NCBI RefSeq assembly: GCF_003339865.1
Contig: NZ_QPKV01000002.1
Location: forward strand, 1 to 64,000
Length of the DNA: 64,000 bases
Reading direction: 5' to 3'
Source of the DNA: Pedobacter chinensis
Lineage (GTDB): Bacteria > Bacteroidota > Bacteroidia > Sphingobacteriales > Sphingobacteriaceae
The translations under genes were made by a program, and so were the position numbers. The notes below the pieces were generated by a model that saw only the letters and a program-made list of their open reading frames with translations, was not told where the DNA came from and ran no database searches. This document shows, in pieces, positions 9,325-19,200 of this stretch (position 1 is the stretch's first letter; each line of letters starts with the position of its first letter).

Positions 9325-10224
9325 ATGAAAAAATTATTTTTCGCTTTATTAAGTGTTTTCTCCATCGTATCTGTTGCAGATGCACAAAAGAAAACTTCGG
9401 GCGCTATACAGTTTGAAACTATTATAGATCCTGCTGCAATGATGGCAGCTAGTGGAGTTAAATTGCCCGAGCAGGCTGTTGCCCGCATGCCCTCAACCAG
9501 CAAATCAAACTTCGAATTACTTTTTAATGCTACAAACGCAAGTTATATGCCAGTTGAAGAAACTGAAGACAGTAATGGCGGCGGTGGCGGTGGTGGTATG
9601 GGTAGAATGATGATGCGTTTTGGTGGTGCCGGTGGAAACAGAGAATATTACTATAGTTTCGCTGATCAAAAGCTAACCGAAGTTTTTGACCTCAATGATA
9701 CCACCTATTATATGCCAAGCAAGTTAACATTATCAACTACTGGTCCGATCAGTTCATTTAGAATGGGGGGTAATCCAAACGATACTGCCAAAGCTAAACC
9801 AGTTGATCCGCCGAAAATTGAAGTTGTTAAAACCGATGCCACTAAAAAAATTATAGGTTTTGATTGTAAAGAGGTGATTGTGAAATCGACCAGATCTGTT
9901 AAAATTTTAGACATGGATAAAGATGTAACCGAAGAAACGCACATTTGGTACACAAACGATTTAGGTTTCAATTTCTCGCCTAATCCTAACATGTGGACTG
10001 AAGGTGCTGTTTTAGCAATCGAAAGCAGAGGAAATACTACCATTGCTAAAAGTATTGAATATCGTAATGTGAGCGCCAAAGATGTTACGGCACCTAAAAA
10101 AGCTAAATTAATTACCGAGGAAGAATACAAAACTAAAATGGACAATATGATGAAACGTTTTAGAAATAACAGACCCGGTGGTGGTAATTTTGGAGGTGGA
10201 AGAACGGTTGTAATCGGTCAATAA
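9325..10224 (+). CDS. Secreted DUF4412/GLPGLI-like protein
   Basis: The ATG at 9325 is chosen since it starts a signal peptide (MKKLFFALLSVFSIVSVADA) with cleavage before QKK. The mature part begins with the SGAIQFETIID strand common in Bacteroidota DUF4412/GLPGLI-like secreted proteins and later has the typical core KKIIGFDCKEVIV followed by THIWYTNDLG. The literal GLPGLI motif is absent, so DUF4412-like is the safer name. Residues about 90-110 form a glycine/methionine-rich insertion (GGGGGGGMGRMMMRFGGAGG), and another glycine-rich stretch lies near the C-terminus. Function is unknown. A clear terminator follows. Confidence 0.7.
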   Translation: MKKLFFALLSVFSIVSVADAQKKTSGAIQFETIIDPAAMMAASGVKLPEQAVARMPSTSKSNFELLFNATNASYMPVEETEDSNGGGGGGGMGRMMMRFGGAGGNREYYYSFADQKLTEVFDLNDTTYYMPSKLTLSTTGPISSFRMGGNPNDTAKAKPVDPPKIEVVKTDATKKIIGFDCKEVIVKSTRSVKILDMDKDVTEETHIWYTNDLGFNFSPNPNMWTEGAVLAIESRGNTTIAKSIEYRNVSAKDVTAPKKAKLITEEEYKTKMDNMMKRFRNNRPGGGNFGGGRTVVIGQ

Positions 10225-10242
10225 TTCTCAAAAAAATATTAA

Positions 10243-10273
10243 GGGCCTGCTCATTTTTGAGCGGGCTTTTTTA
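10243..10273 (+). terminator. Rho-independent terminator after the DUF4412-like gene
   Basis: GCCTGCTC at 10245-10252 pairs with GAGCGGGC at 10259-10266 (one G-U pair), followed by a run of six T. Confidence 0.85.
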
Positions 10274-10605
10274 TTTGTAAAGCAATTGCAGTAGTAATTT
10301 GGTTAATTCTATTAATAACGTTTCGTCAGTACTTAAACTTAACTGATTTCCGTGGATTCAGTGTTTCCGTGGCAAAAATGTTTGCTTGTTCATTGTGCCA
10401 CCAATGAAAGGCTGGAGAGATGATTTTGCAATGGCAGAATTATTGGCTTTTGCTTGCGAAAATCAACTGAAAAAATCAGAACCTGATAAAAATTTCCTAT
10501 CTTCGCGACAATTAAAAATCACTTGGTATGTGATTTAGAACTAACATTATTTTTAAACCGTTCCGAAATTTTAATAAAAGGATTAGGAACAAATCATAGT
10601 TGTAG
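10274..10605. other. Gene-poor gap before thrS
   Basis: This 330-bp gap holds an isolated piece of the array family (TTCCGTGGATTCAGTGTTTCCGTGGC region at about 10348-10373) and a 44-codon open frame at 10404-10538 that I do not consider supported. The last 65 bp form an AT-rich thrS leader. The TATCTTCG at about 10498 is close to the TAnnTTTG promoter element. No T-box or ribosomal leader structure was recognised. Confidence 0.5.
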
Positions 10606-12531
10606 ATGATTAATATTACTTTACCTGACGGCTCCCTTCGTCAGTATGAAAAGGGCACTTCTGCCCACCAAATTGCATTGTCAATTTCTGAAGGTTTAGC
10701 CCGAAACGTATTAGCCGCAGAGGTTAATGGCGAAGTTTGGGATTCAACACGGCCAATCGAATCTGATTCATCAGTAAAATTACTAACCTGGAATGATGCT
10801 GCCGGAAAATCAACTTTTTGGCATTCATCAGCCCACTTAATGGCCGAAGCCCTAGAGGCACTTTATCCGGGAACAAAATTCGGCATTGGTCCGGCCATTG
10901 AAACTGGTTTTTACTACGATGTCGATTTTGGCGATAAAGAATTTTCTTCGGATGATTTCAAGGCAATCGAAACCAAAATGATTGAATTAGCTAAGCAAAA
11001 AGAAACTTTTACCCGTGAAAGTGTAAGTAAAGCTGATGCTATTAAATATTTCACTGAAAAGGGCGATGAGTACAAACTGGATTTAATTGACGGTTTGGAA
11101 GATGGAAAAATCACATTCTATACTCAAGGGCGGTTTACCGACCTATGTCGTGGTCCGCACATTCCAAATACAGGTTTTGTTAAAGCCGTAAAACTGATGA
11201 ATGTTGCCGGCGCTTATTGGCGTGGCGATGAAACTAAAAAACAGTTGACCCGTATATATGGCGTAACTTTTCCAAAAGCGAGTGAGCTTACTGAATATCT
11301 TGCAATGATTGAAGAAGCCAAAAAACGAGATCACCGCAAACTTGGAAAAGAACTTGAATTATTTGCTTTTTCAGAAAAAGTTGGAATGGGTTTACCTTTG
11401 TGGTTACCTAAGGGAACTGCTTTACGTGAACGTTTGGTTAACTTTTTAACTAAGGCACAAGCTAAAGCAGGATACGAGCAGGTGGTTACACCTCACATTG
11501 GTCATAAAAACCTATATGTAACTTCTGGTCATTGGGAAAAATACGGTAAAGATTCATTTCAGCCGATAAAAACGCCACAGGAAGGAGAGGAGTTTTTCTT
11601 AAAACCGATGAACTGCCCTCACCATTGTGAAATTTACAAAACAAAACCACGCTCTTATAAAGATCTTCCGGTTCGTTTTGCAGAATTTGGTACAGTATAT
11701 CGTTACGAACAAAGTGGCGAGTTACATGGTTTAACTCGTGTACGTGGCTTTACTCAGGATGATGCACACTTATTCTGTATGCCAGAGCAAGTGAAAGAGG
11801 AATTTAAAAAAGTAATCGATTTAGTACTGTATGTATTTAAATCTTTAGGATTTGAAAACTATACAGCTCAAATTTCGTTAAGAGATCCGGAGAACAAAGC
11901 AAAATATATAGGTTCTGATGAAAATTGGAGGTTATCTGAAAATGCAATTATTGAAGCTGCAGAAGAGAAGGGCTTAAATACTGTTGTAGAATATGGCGAG
12001 GCTGCTTTTTATGGCCCTAAGCTAGATTTTATGGTTAAAGATGCCTTAGGTAGAAAATGGCAATTAGGTACCATACAAGTAGATTACAACTTGCCTGAAC
12101 GTTTTGAACTGGAGTATACAGGCAGCGACAACCAAAAACATAGACCAGTAATGATTCACCGTGCGCCGTTTGGTTCACTGGAAAGATTTATTGCCGTTTT
12201 GATAGAACATTGTGCAGGAAATTTCCCATTATGGTTAAGTCCTGAACAATTTATTATTCTTCCTATTTCAGAAAAATATGAAGATTATGCAAAAAAAGTT
12301 TTAGATGAACTAAATAATTCCGATATTCGCGGGCTGATTGACTTTCGTGATGAGAAAATCGGACGTAAAATCCGTGATGCGGAAGTTAAAAAGATCCCAT
12401 ACATGCTCATTATTGGCGATAAGGAGATGGCTGAAGGAAAAGTTTCAGTTCGTAAACATGGCGAAGGAGATTTGGGCGAAATGACGTTGGAAGAATTCAA
12501 CAGTTTATTAAGAAAAGAAATAACAGTTTAA
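10606..12531 (+). CDS. thrS: Threonyl-tRNA synthetase
   Basis: This 641-residue class-II synthetase attaches threonine to tRNA-Thr in the cytoplasm. It matches the family length (642 in E. coli). An N-terminal TGS domain is seen ([16 protein letters not shown]), then the editing domain with [11 protein letters not shown] near residue 74, the catalytic core with the zinc cysteine in [10 protein letters not shown], motif 2 [15 protein letters not shown], and the anticodon-binding C-terminus. It is the first gene of thrS-infC-rpmI-rplT, a gene order conserved across bacteria, and the infC start is only 17 nt downstream. Confidence 0.98.
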   Translation: MINITLPDGSLRQYEKGTSAHQIALSISEGLARNVLAAEVNGEVWDSTRPIESDSSVKLLTWNDAAGKSTFWHSSAHLMAEALEALYPGTKFGIGPAIETGFYYDVDFGDKEFSSDDFKAIETKMIELAKQKETFTRESVSKADAIKYFTEKGDEYKLDLIDGLEDGKITFYTQGRFTDLCRGPHIPNTGFVKAVKLMNVAGAYWRGDETKKQLTRIYGVTFPKASELTEYLAMIEEAKKRDHRKLGKELELFAFSEKVGMGLPLWLPKGTALRERLVNFLTKAQAKAGYEQVVTPHIGHKNLYVTSGHWEKYGKDSFQPIKTPQEGEEFFLKPMNCPHHCEIYKTKPRSYKDLPVRFAEFGTVYRYEQSGELHGLTRVRGFTQDDAHLFCMPEQVKEEFKKVIDLVLYVFKSLGFENYTAQISLRDPENKAKYIGSDENWRLSENAIIEAAEEKGLNTVVEYGEAAFYGPKLDFMVKDALGRKWQLGTIQVDYNLPERFELEYTGSDNQKHRPVMIHRAPFGSLERFIAVLIEHCAGNFPLWLSPEQFIILPISEKYEDYAKKVLDELNNSDIRGLIDFRDEKIGRKIRDAEVKKIPYMLIIGDKEMAEGKVSVRKHGEGDLGEMTLEEFNSLLRKEITV

Positions 12532-12548
12532 ATTAAAATAAATACAAT

Positions 12549-13118
12549 TTGGCATTAGGAAGACCAGGATTTAACAGGGGACCACGTCCGCCTTTTAAGA
12601 AAAAAGAAGCAGAACATAACATTAATCAGTACATTAAATCGCCTGAAGTGCGTTTGGCTGGCGATAATGTTGAACCAGGGATTTATCCTTTGGCAAAAGC
12701 TTTGGCACTTGCTGATGAACTGGAATTGGATTTGGTTGAAATTTCTCCAAATGCAGTGCCACCAGTTTGTAGAATTATTGATTACAGCAAGTTCGTTTAC
12801 GAGCAAAAGAAAAAGCAAAAGGAAATTAAAGCCAATGCCAAGCAAACTGTAATTAAGGAGATTCGTTTCGGTCCTAATACGAACGATCACGATTTCCAGT
12901 TTAAATTAAAGCATGCAATAAGCTTTTTAGAGAACGGTGAGAAAGTTAGGGCTTATGTGCATTTTAAAGGTAGAGCAATTGTGTACAAAGAACAAGGCGA
13001 GATTTTATTATTGAAATTTGCCCAGGCTTTGGAAGAAGTTGGAAAAGTTGAGCTTTTACCTAAATTAGAAGGTAAACGTATGTTCTTAACAGTTGCGCCT
13101 AAAGTAGTAAAAAAATAA
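12549..13118 (+). CDS. infC: Translation initiation factor IF-3
   Basis: The 189-residue product shows the IF-3 N-domain ([21 protein letters not shown], with PVCRIIDY) and the C-domain ([17 protein letters not shown], then [14 protein letters not shown]). IF-3 binds the 30S subunit, blocks premature 50S joining and proofreads the start codon. The start is a TTG at 12549: it is the only plausible initiator that keeps the basic N-terminus ([19 protein letters not shown]) and fits directly after thrS. A non-ATG start fits the known E. coli case, where infC starts with AUU and IF-3 represses its own translation; the same control here is inferred. Confidence 0.97.
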   Translation: MALGRPGFNRGPRPPFKKKEAEHNINQYIKSPEVRLAGDNVEPGIYPLAKALALADELELDLVEISPNAVPPVCRIIDYSKFVYEQKKKQKEIKANAKQTVIKEIRFGPNTNDHDFQFKLKHAISFLENGEKVRAYVHFKGRAIVYKEQGEILLLKFAQALEEVGKVELLPKLEGKRMFLTVAPKVVKK

Positions 13119-13147
13119 AAATAGGTTTATAAATTAAAAAACAGGTT

Positions 13148-13348
13148 ATGCCAAAAATGAAAACCAATTCCAGTGCTAAAAAGCGTTTTTCGCTTACTGG
13201 AACAGGTAAAATCAAAAGAAACAAAGCATACAAAAGTCACATCTTAACTAAGATGAGTACTAAACGTAAACGTGCTCTTGGAAATGCAGGAATTGTAACA
13301 GATGCAGATTCAGGTAACGTTAAACGTATGCTTTGTATCGGAAAGTAA
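13148..13348 (+). CDS. rpmI: 50S ribosomal protein L35
   Basis: The 66-residue basic protein reads [20 protein letters not shown], with [12 protein letters not shown] further on, which is typical L35. It is a late-assembling component of the large ribosomal subunit. It lies between infC (29 nt upstream) and rplT (71 nt downstream) in the conserved translation operon. Confidence 0.98.
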   Translation: MPKMKTNSSAKKRFSLTGTGKIKRNKAYKSHILTKMSTKRKRALGNAGIVTDADSGNVKRMLCIGK

Positions 13349-13419
13349 TTTATTAATTCACCAGGTATCAGGCATTAAAGATCCTAATTGGACGCCGCTT
13401 ACCAAAAAACAACAACAAC

Positions 13420-13764
13420 ATGCCACGTTCGGTAAACGCAGTAGCTTCGAGAAGAAGAAGAAAAAAAGTCCTTAATATGGCCAAAGGCTATTGGGGCGCA
13501 AGAAGTAAAGTTTTTACGGTTGCTAAAAACACAGTAGAAAAAGGTTTGCAATATGCTTACCGTGACCGTAAAGTTAAGAAAAGAGAATTCCGCGGATTAT
13601 GGATCCAACGTATTAATGCAGGTGCTCGTCAGCACGGTATTTCTTACTCTCAATTAATCGGTAAACTTGCTTCAAAAGAAATCGGTTTAAACCGTAAAGT
13701 ATTGGCTGATTTAGCAATGAATCATCCTGAAGCTTTCAAAGCTGTAATTGATGCAGTAAAATAG
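13420..13764 (+). CDS. rplT: 50S ribosomal protein L20
   Basis: The 114-residue protein begins [20 protein letters not shown] and continues with [15 protein letters not shown], characteristic of L20. It binds 23S rRNA early in 50S assembly; in several bacteria L20 also represses its own operon by binding the mRNA, which may or may not occur here. It is the last gene of the operon and is followed by a strong terminator. Confidence 0.98.
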   Translation: MPRSVNAVASRRRRKKVLNMAKGYWGARSKVFTVAKNTVEKGLQYAYRDRKVKKREFRGLWIQRINAGARQHGISYSQLIGKLASKEIGLNRKVLADLAMNHPEAFKAVIDAVK

Positions 13765-13795
13765 AAATTTTCGCTGAAGCGATAATCATATTTGA

Positions 13796-13824
13796 AAAAG
13801 GGAACCAATTCGGTTCCCTTTTTT
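13796..13824 (+). terminator. Rho-independent terminator of the thrS-rplT operon
   Basis: GGGAACC at 13800-13806 pairs with GGTTCCC at 13812-13818 around a short AATTC loop, flanked by AAAA before and TTTTTTG after. Confidence 0.92.
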
Positions 13825-13857
13825 GTTGCTGCTTTTTACAATTGGGATTCGCTTCTT

Positions 13858-14098
13858 TACGGGTCCCAATGCAGAATTGTCAATCCGAAGTAAGTTCATT
13901 AAAGTATGTATACCCGCAAATTATAATTCCATTTGGCATATAGCCAGGCGAAAAAGACAGCTCCTGAAAAAGTAACTATAAAAATTCCGACTAATTCACT
14001 TAAATTCTTACTTTGATATAAATGTCCGGAAAATGAAGCAAATCCTTACCTGCTGTTTTTCTTAATTATCTCTTTGAAGGCTAAAAAGATAGCAAAAA
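13858..14098 (-). pseudogene. Decayed C-terminal fragment of a CPBP-family intramembrane protease
   Basis: No intact gene lies here, but on the minus strand one frame reads FAIFLAFKEIIKKNSR, a stop, then GFASFSGHLYQ, ELVGIFIVTFSGAVFFAW and LYAKWNYNLRVYIL followed by a stop. A shifted frame then continues LMNLLRIDNSALG. In order these resemble the later helices of Bacteroidota CPBP (Abi-type) membrane proteases: the GHLYQ histidine motif, the FFAWLY..WNYN helix and the C-terminal HxLMNL..NALGG segment. At least one in-frame stop and one frameshift separate the pieces, and the N-terminal EExxR part is absent. I infer a dead remnant. Confidence 0.5.
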
Positions 14099-16009
14099 CT
14101 ATATATTGAAACTATTGGTAAATCTCATTTTAATTCCTGATTGAAAGTTTAAAATAGTTTTGAAGATTTCAACCAAGGTTACTTTTTCGATTTTAGTTAG
14201 TTTATTTATTTCAATAAGATTGTTTGGTGCTGCATTATCTCTGATAATAAGATTGGATTGATGTTTTAATCTTAATGCCATTAAATAATAGTAGCATTGC
14301 ACTAGCTCATTAAATTGTGTTTCGCTAAAAAAACCGATAGATTTTAATTCGCGTAACCGTTCTCCGGTATTTTCTTTTTGAAAAATTCTATTCTGCAAAG
14401 CGTAAACCCTAACCAGATCTACAATGGGTGTCATTGCTGTTTTAATATCAAATACTTCTTTACTTTCTATTTTCTGAGTTTTGATATTTTTAAAATAGGT
14501 TAGTGGAGGTTCATAAAGAAGCGCATTCTTTGCCAAATACAAATAAAACCGTTCCATTGGTTTTTTAAGTTCATCATCAACAAATTCTCTTAAGTGCTGC
14601 ATAATCTCCAGGTCGCCATAAATTGCTCTGCAATCAAAAAACGCTGCAAACTTTACTGCGGTTTCAGGTAAGGCTTCTTCAATCCAGTTTTTATAATTGT
14701 ATTTCCAATGAGATAAAGAATGTGTCCAGTTGGGATTAGTAGCCATATAATCTCCATCGCAATAAACAAATCCAACATAGTTTAGTTTATCTGAAACCTG
14801 TGTGGCAAAATCGAGGAAATAGGAACGAACCATGGCCCGCCGATCTTCCGGCATATCTTCGTAAATGATTGCATTGTCCTGATCAGTTTTAAGCGTAAGT
14901 TCTTTTCTACCTTCACTGCCCAAAACCATGAAGACAAATTTGGCTGGAGGCGGACCGAGCTTCCGGATGACTTCTTCAATAATTTTATTTGAAATGGTAT
15001 CGGCAATTGTAGTTACCACTTCATTTACAATTTCTGCATGAACTCCTCTTTCCAATAACTGAGCAACAATGCCTGGAACTTTTTGCCATTTTGATTTTAG
15101 GTCGGCAGTGTTCGATGCTGATTTAACCGATTGTATAAAAACAAGTGGAGATTGTGCTTGCTCGCTCAATAATCTGTTCCGACTTAAAAAGCCAACATAT
15201 TTGTTTTCATCCTCGATTAATAAATACCTTGATTTGCTACTGAACATTAATAAAATTGCCTCATATACATAAGCATTAGCAGAAATGCTGACAATTTTTG
15301 TGTCCATGATTTCATTAACCGGAAGGCCAGGATCAACTTGTTGCGCAATTACACGATCTCTCAACGTGATATCAGTTACAAAACCTACGTATTTTTCTTC
15401 ACTATTTTTGATGAATAAGCAACTGGTTTTGTTTTCAGCCATTTTAATAGCAGCCTCAAAAATTGGAGTTTCAGGGGCACAACTAATAATGTTCTTATAA
15501 TTGATATCACTTATTTTTAAGGAATAAAGCTGATCAACGACCAGATAATTATCTTCAAGTGAACCATTGGTTTTATAAAAATAGGCATACTCTTCATCTA
15601 ACATTCTTTTGCCAAAATCATTGGCGAAAAAATCAAAAAACACTTCAAAATCGGCACATATTTTTTTGAAATCTTTTCTGGGGAAAAAATATACTTTGGT
15701 ACCTGCTTGAGCGATTACTGTTTTTAATGATTTTCTTTTGTTGAAAAGAATAGAAATCCCTCCGCAGGTAGATCCAACTTCATAAGTCTCTATTTTTTGT
15801 TTTGTTTTTTTGTTATCAGTAAAAAAGGTTTCAAAACTACCTTTAATAATAATTTGAACGCCTTTTAGTTTTTGAACGCCCTGATCGTAAATTTTGGTTT
15901 CCTCAGTATACAAAATCTCTTCTAATGTTGAAGCAATATCTGATAAAACTTCATCAGATAATAGGTTATATGGAGTTGTTTTTTTTAAGAAATCTAGTTT
16001 ACCTTCCAT
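14099..16009 (-). CDS. cNMP-binding / CBS / DUF294 nucleotidyltransferase-like protein
   Basis: The ATG at 16009 (MEGKLDFLKK) is chosen because it starts 4 nt after the exonuclease stop. Three modules follow in 636 residues: a cyclic-nucleotide-binding-like beta-roll (about 15-135), a CBS pair (about 190-305), and a DUF294 nucleotidyltransferase fold with GSEGRKELTLKTDQDNA near residue 363, followed by a DUF294 C-terminal helical domain. Family members resemble GlnD/KNT nucleotidyltransferases and usually pair with a DnaQ-like exonuclease gene, as here. A nucleotide-sensing regulatory role is inferred; substrate and target are unknown. Confidence 0.88.
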   Translation of the reverse strand: MEGKLDFLKKTTPYNLLSDEVLSDIASTLEEILYTEETKIYDQGVQKLKGVQIIIKGSFETFFTDNKKTKQKIETYEVGSTCGGISILFNKRKSLKTVIAQAGTKVYFFPRKDFKKICADFEVFFDFFANDFGKRMLDEEYAYFYKTNGSLEDNYLVVDQLYSLKISDINYKNIISCAPETPIFEAAIKMAENKTSCLFIKNSEEKYVGFVTDITLRDRVIAQQVDPGLPVNEIMDTKIVSISANAYVYEAILLMFSSKSRYLLIEDENKYVGFLSRNRLLSEQAQSPLVFIQSVKSASNTADLKSKWQKVPGIVAQLLERGVHAEIVNEVVTTIADTISNKIIEEVIRKLGPPPAKFVFMVLGSEGRKELTLKTDQDNAIIYEDMPEDRRAMVRSYFLDFATQVSDKLNYVGFVYCDGDYMATNPNWTHSLSHWKYNYKNWIEEALPETAVKFAAFFDCRAIYGDLEIMQHLREFVDDELKKPMERFYLYLAKNALLYEPPLTYFKNIKTQKIESKEVFDIKTAMTPIVDLVRVYALQNRIFQKENTGERLRELKSIGFFSETQFNELVQCYYYLMALRLKHQSNLIIRDNAAPNNLIEINKLTKIEKVTLVEIFKTILNFQSGIKMRFTNSFNI

Positions 16010-16013
16010 AAAA

Positions 16014-16694
16014 TTAAAATGAAAACAACCTGTTAATGAATTTTTTGGCAGAAGATATTTCCGTATTTGATGCCTCATTAGTTAACGAAAAATCATTTAC
16101 CTGCTGGTTGATGCTATTTTCTGTTATTTCGCCATTTTTAAGCAAGTGGAAGAAAATTCTCGCGGTATTAAGTGCATCGGATAATGCATCATGAAAGTGT
16201 TTTGGTTTCTCATTAAATAATTCAAAATAGAAGTCATTTAACTTTAGCAATTCCACATCTGGGTTTTTAACATGTGGTTTGCTCGCTTTCATGGTGCAAA
16301 ATAAAGGTAAATTTGCTAAAACATCAGTCATTCCGATTCTTTGAAATTCCACGTTAATCATGTGATAATCAAATTCCATGAAGTGCCCTATAACGATGGG
16401 CTGGTATTTTTTCACATCCTGATAAAAGGCCATCATCACGGTTTCTCTTGATTTTCCATGAAACTGAAGATCATCTGCTGTGATGTGATGAATTTTTTGA
16501 GAAGATTTTTCGATCTTAAAATCAGTATTTTTAATGAAATGATTTTGTCGTTCCACTTCATTTAAATCTTGATCATATACAATCCATGCGATTTGAATAA
16601 TATATGGCCAGTTTTTTTCCTTATCATAGGAAGCTTTCCAGTTTTTTGGCAAACCAGATGTTTCTGTATCTATAAAAAGGAAATAATTTTGCAA
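16014..16694 (-). CDS. DnaQ-like 3'-5' exonuclease (DEDDh)
   Basis: The 226-residue protein shows the three exonuclease motifs: ExoI in FIDTETSGLPK (residues 7-17), ExoII in IGHFMEFDYHMINVEFQ, and ExoIII in HDALSDALNTARIF with the DEDDh histidine. It should remove nucleotides from 3' ends, as the epsilon proofreading subunit and RNase T do. It is far from polymerase III genes and is translationally close to the downstream DUF294 gene, so a housekeeping or nucleotide-signalling task fits better than replication proofreading. The last 30 residues after the catalytic domain have no known role. Confidence 0.88.
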   Translation of the reverse strand: MQNYFLFIDTETSGLPKNWKASYDKEKNWPYIIQIAWIVYDQDLNEVERQNHFIKNTDFKIEKSSQKIHHITADDLQFHGKSRETVMMAFYQDVKKYQPIVIGHFMEFDYHMINVEFQRIGMTDVLANLPLFCTMKASKPHVKNPDVELLKLNDFYFELFNEKPKHFHDALSDALNTARIFFHLLKNGEITENSINQQVNDFSLTNEASNTEISSAKKFINRLFSF

Positions 16695-16861
16695 CAGTGA
16701 GTATATTGATTAGAAAACAGATGCTTAATATTCAAATATAATAATTTAATTGTTGTTTGTTTTTATGTCGATGAGGGAAATATGTTTTTAGTGATTTATC
16801 AAAGAAATAGCAAACCAGCTTATATTTTTTAATTATATCTATTGGTTAGACTGCAATTATT

Positions 16862-16902
16862 TTTTAAAAAAAAAATCTCTATTGATTTAGCAATAGAGAT
16901 TC
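16862..16902 (-). terminator. Rho-independent terminator after glpF
   Basis: On the minus strand AATCTCTATTG (16891-16901 in reverse) pairs perfectly with its complement at 16874-16884 around a 6-nt loop and runs into nine or more T. It ends the glpD-glpK-glpF transcript 12 nt after the glpF stop. Confidence 0.92.
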
Positions 16903-16913
16903 ATTGACTTGAC

Positions 16914-17645
16914 CTATAAATTTAAGGAGAGATAGAGCAAAGCCGCCAGAGTTGCTCCAATAACCGGACCGACTATTGGAACCCAGGAATAGCCCCAATC
17001 GCTCGTTCCTTTTCCTTTCATTGGAATAAGGGCATGAACAATTCTTGGACCTAAATCTCTAACCGGATTGATGGCATAACCCGTTGTGCCACCTAAAGCC
17101 AGCCCTATTACCCATACTAAAAATGCTACAGGTATGGCACCCAACGAGCCTAAGCCAATGGGTGTTTTTTCGCTTCCCATTTCTGCATTGGTAAAATAAA
17201 AGATCACAAAAATTAACACAAAAGTTCCAATAATTTCAGAAAATAAATTTGACTTTAAATTTCTGATTGCTGGAGCCGTGGCAAAAGGAGCGGCTTTTAA
17301 GCCTTTATCTTCAGTAGCATCAAAATGATCTTTATATATTAACCATACTAAAAATGAGCCCACCATTGCACCCGAAAGTTGTGCTAAAATGTAGTATGGT
17401 ACTTTAATCCAGTGAAATTTCTGTGCTATCGCTAATGCTATGGTTACTGCCGGGTTTAAATGTGCCCCACTATACGGTGCGGCAATTACAACACCAACAA
17501 ATACGGCAAGTGCCCATGCGGTTGTAATTACCATCCAGCCACTATTATTTCCTTTTGTGCCACTAAGCACAACATTTGCAACAACACCATTTCCAAGTAA
17601 GATTAAAAGTGCTGTGCCGATAAATTCTGCGACAAATTCTGTCAT
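16914..17645 (-). CDS. glpF: Glycerol facilitator, aquaporin family
   Basis: This 243-residue MIP channel has six membrane helices and two half-helix loops. The first pore motif is the usual GAHLNPAVT near residue 66. The second reads GYAINPVRDLGPR near 190, so the alanine of the second NPA box is valine; the aspartate after the arginine (RDLGPR) is the mark of glyceroporins. It should let glycerol cross the inner membrane by diffusion. It is the last gene of the glpD-glpK-glpF run, 46 nt after glpK, and is followed by a strong terminator. Confidence 0.93.
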   Translation of the reverse strand: MTEFVAEFIGTALLILLGNGVVANVVLSGTKGNNSGWMVITTAWALAVFVGVVIAAPYSGAHLNPAVTIALAIAQKFHWIKVPYYILAQLSGAMVGSFLVWLIYKDHFDATEDKGLKAAPFATAPAIRNLKSNLFSEIIGTFVLIFVIFYFTNAEMGSEKTPIGLGSLGAIPVAFLVWVIGLALGGTTGYAINPVRDLGPRIVHALIPMKGKGTSDWGYSWVPIVGPVIGATLAALLYLSLNL

Positions 17646-17691
17646 GATAAATATTTGGTTAAAAATCTAATAGATGATGAATTTAAATAAA

Positions 17692-19182
17692 CTAATCTTC
17701 GGCACTTGCCTTAGCCGCCTTTATAGCCCTGTTCCAACCTTTAATGCGTTCTGTATTATCAATCCCTTCTTCTGCAATAAATGTTTTATCTATTTTCCAT
17801 TGCGAACGTATTTCATCTATGCTGTTCCAAAAACCAGTGGCTAAACCAGCTAAATAAGCAGCACCTAAAGCCGTTACTTCTGTGATTTCAGGTCTGATCA
17901 CTTTGCTTTTTAGTAAATCTGCCTGAAATTGCATCAATAAATCGTTTGCTGTAGCACCTCCGTCAACACGGAGTTCGGCAATGTTTACACCGGCATCGGC
18001 TTCCATTGCTTTTAATACATCCATCGTTTGATAGGCAATACTTTCTAATGCTGCTCTTGCAATGTGCGATTTGTTTGTGCCACGGGTTAATCCCGTAATG
18101 GTGCCGCGTGCATGTTGGTTCCAGTGCGGGGCACCTAAACCTGCAAAAGCGGGAACAATATAAACGCCATCAGTATTTTTTACTTTTTGTGCCAGGCTTT
18201 CCACATCGGCCGATTTAGAAATTAAACCCATTTCATCCCTTAACCATTGTACAACGGCCCCGCCGATAAAAATACTGCCTTCTAAAGCGTAATGAACCTG
18301 ATCTTTGATTTTCCAGGCAATAGTTGTTAACAAGTTGTTAGCTGATATTTTAGGTTCGTTACCAATATTCATTAACATGAAACAACCTGTACCATAAGTG
18401 TTTTTGACCATACCCACTTCGGTACACATTTGACCAAAAAGAGCAGACTGTTGATCGCCGGCAATACCTGCGATCGGTATTTTAGCAGCCAGAATTTTTC
18501 CCGCAGTTTCTCCGTATATCTCGCTTGATGACTTCACTTCGGGCAACATGCTTTTTGGAATGCCAAACAGATCAAGTAATTCATCATCCCACGCTAAAGT
18601 GTGAATGTTGTAGATCATTGTGCGAGATGCATTGGTAACATCCGTAACATGTTTTTCGGCTCCGGTCAATTTCCATATTAACCATGAATCTATTGTTCCG
18701 AAAGCAAGTTTGCCGGCTTCGGCTTTTTCTTTTGCGCCTTTAACATTTTCTAAAATCCATTTCGCTTTGGTAGCCGAAAAATAAGAATCGATGATTAAAC
18801 CCGTTTTATCCTGGATTTTTTTAGCCAGGCCTTGAGCCTTAATTTCATCGCAGTAGGCCGATGTTCTTCTGTCTTGCCAAACAATGGCGTTATAAACGGG
18901 TTGACCTGTTTCCCGATCCCAAATTACTGTGGTTTCGCGTTGATTTGTTATGCCTATTGAATCTATGTCTGTTGCAGAAAGCCCGGCTTTTACAATAACT
19001 TCTGCTGCAACTGATAGTTGGGTAGACCAAATTTCTAACGGATCATGCTCTACCCAACCTGCCTGTGGGTAAATCTGAGTGAATTCTTTCTGTGCTACGG
19101 CAACAATTTCGCCATTATGATTAAAAATGATTGCTCTCGAACTTGTGGTTCCCTGATCGAGAGACATGATATACTTACTCAT
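17692..19182 (-). CDS. glpK: Glycerol kinase
   Basis: The 496-residue FGGY-family kinase converts glycerol and ATP to glycerol 3-phosphate, trapping glycerol brought in by GlpF. It begins [17 protein letters not shown], the phosphate-binding start of the family, and has [13 protein letters not shown], the substrate segment [11 protein letters not shown] and the C-terminal ATP motif [12 protein letters not shown]. Length matches bacterial GlpK (about 500). Gene order is glpD, glpK, glpF on the minus strand with gaps of 18 and 46 nt, so one transcript is likely. Confidence 0.98.
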   Translation of the reverse strand: MSKYIMSLDQGTTSSRAIIFNHNGEIVAVAQKEFTQIYPQAGWVEHDPLEIWSTQLSVAAEVIVKAGLSATDIDSIGITNQRETTVIWDRETGQPVYNAIVWQDRRTSAYCDEIKAQGLAKKIQDKTGLIIDSYFSATKAKWILENVKGAKEKAEAGKLAFGTIDSWLIWKLTGAEKHVTDVTNASRTMIYNIHTLAWDDELLDLFGIPKSMLPEVKSSSEIYGETAGKILAAKIPIAGIAGDQQSALFGQMCTEVGMVKNTYGTGCFMLMNIGNEPKISANNLLTTIAWKIKDQVHYALEGSIFIGGAVVQWLRDEMGLISKSADVESLAQKVKNTDGVYIVPAFAGLGAPHWNQHARGTITGLTRGTNKSHIARAALESIAYQTMDVLKAMEADAGVNIAELRVDGGATANDLLMQFQADLLKSKVIRPEITEVTALGAAYLAGLATGFWNSIDEIRSQWKIDKTFIAEEGIDNTERIKGWNRAIKAAKASAED

Positions 19183-19200
19183 AGTTTAAAATTTGGTTAG

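Noticed and set aside
10404..10538. 44-codon frame MKGWRDDFAMAELLAF upstream of thrS
   Set aside because: Its start faintly recalls MazE-type sequence, but it lacks a toxin partner, a full domain and any clear ribosome site. Composition alone is not enough.
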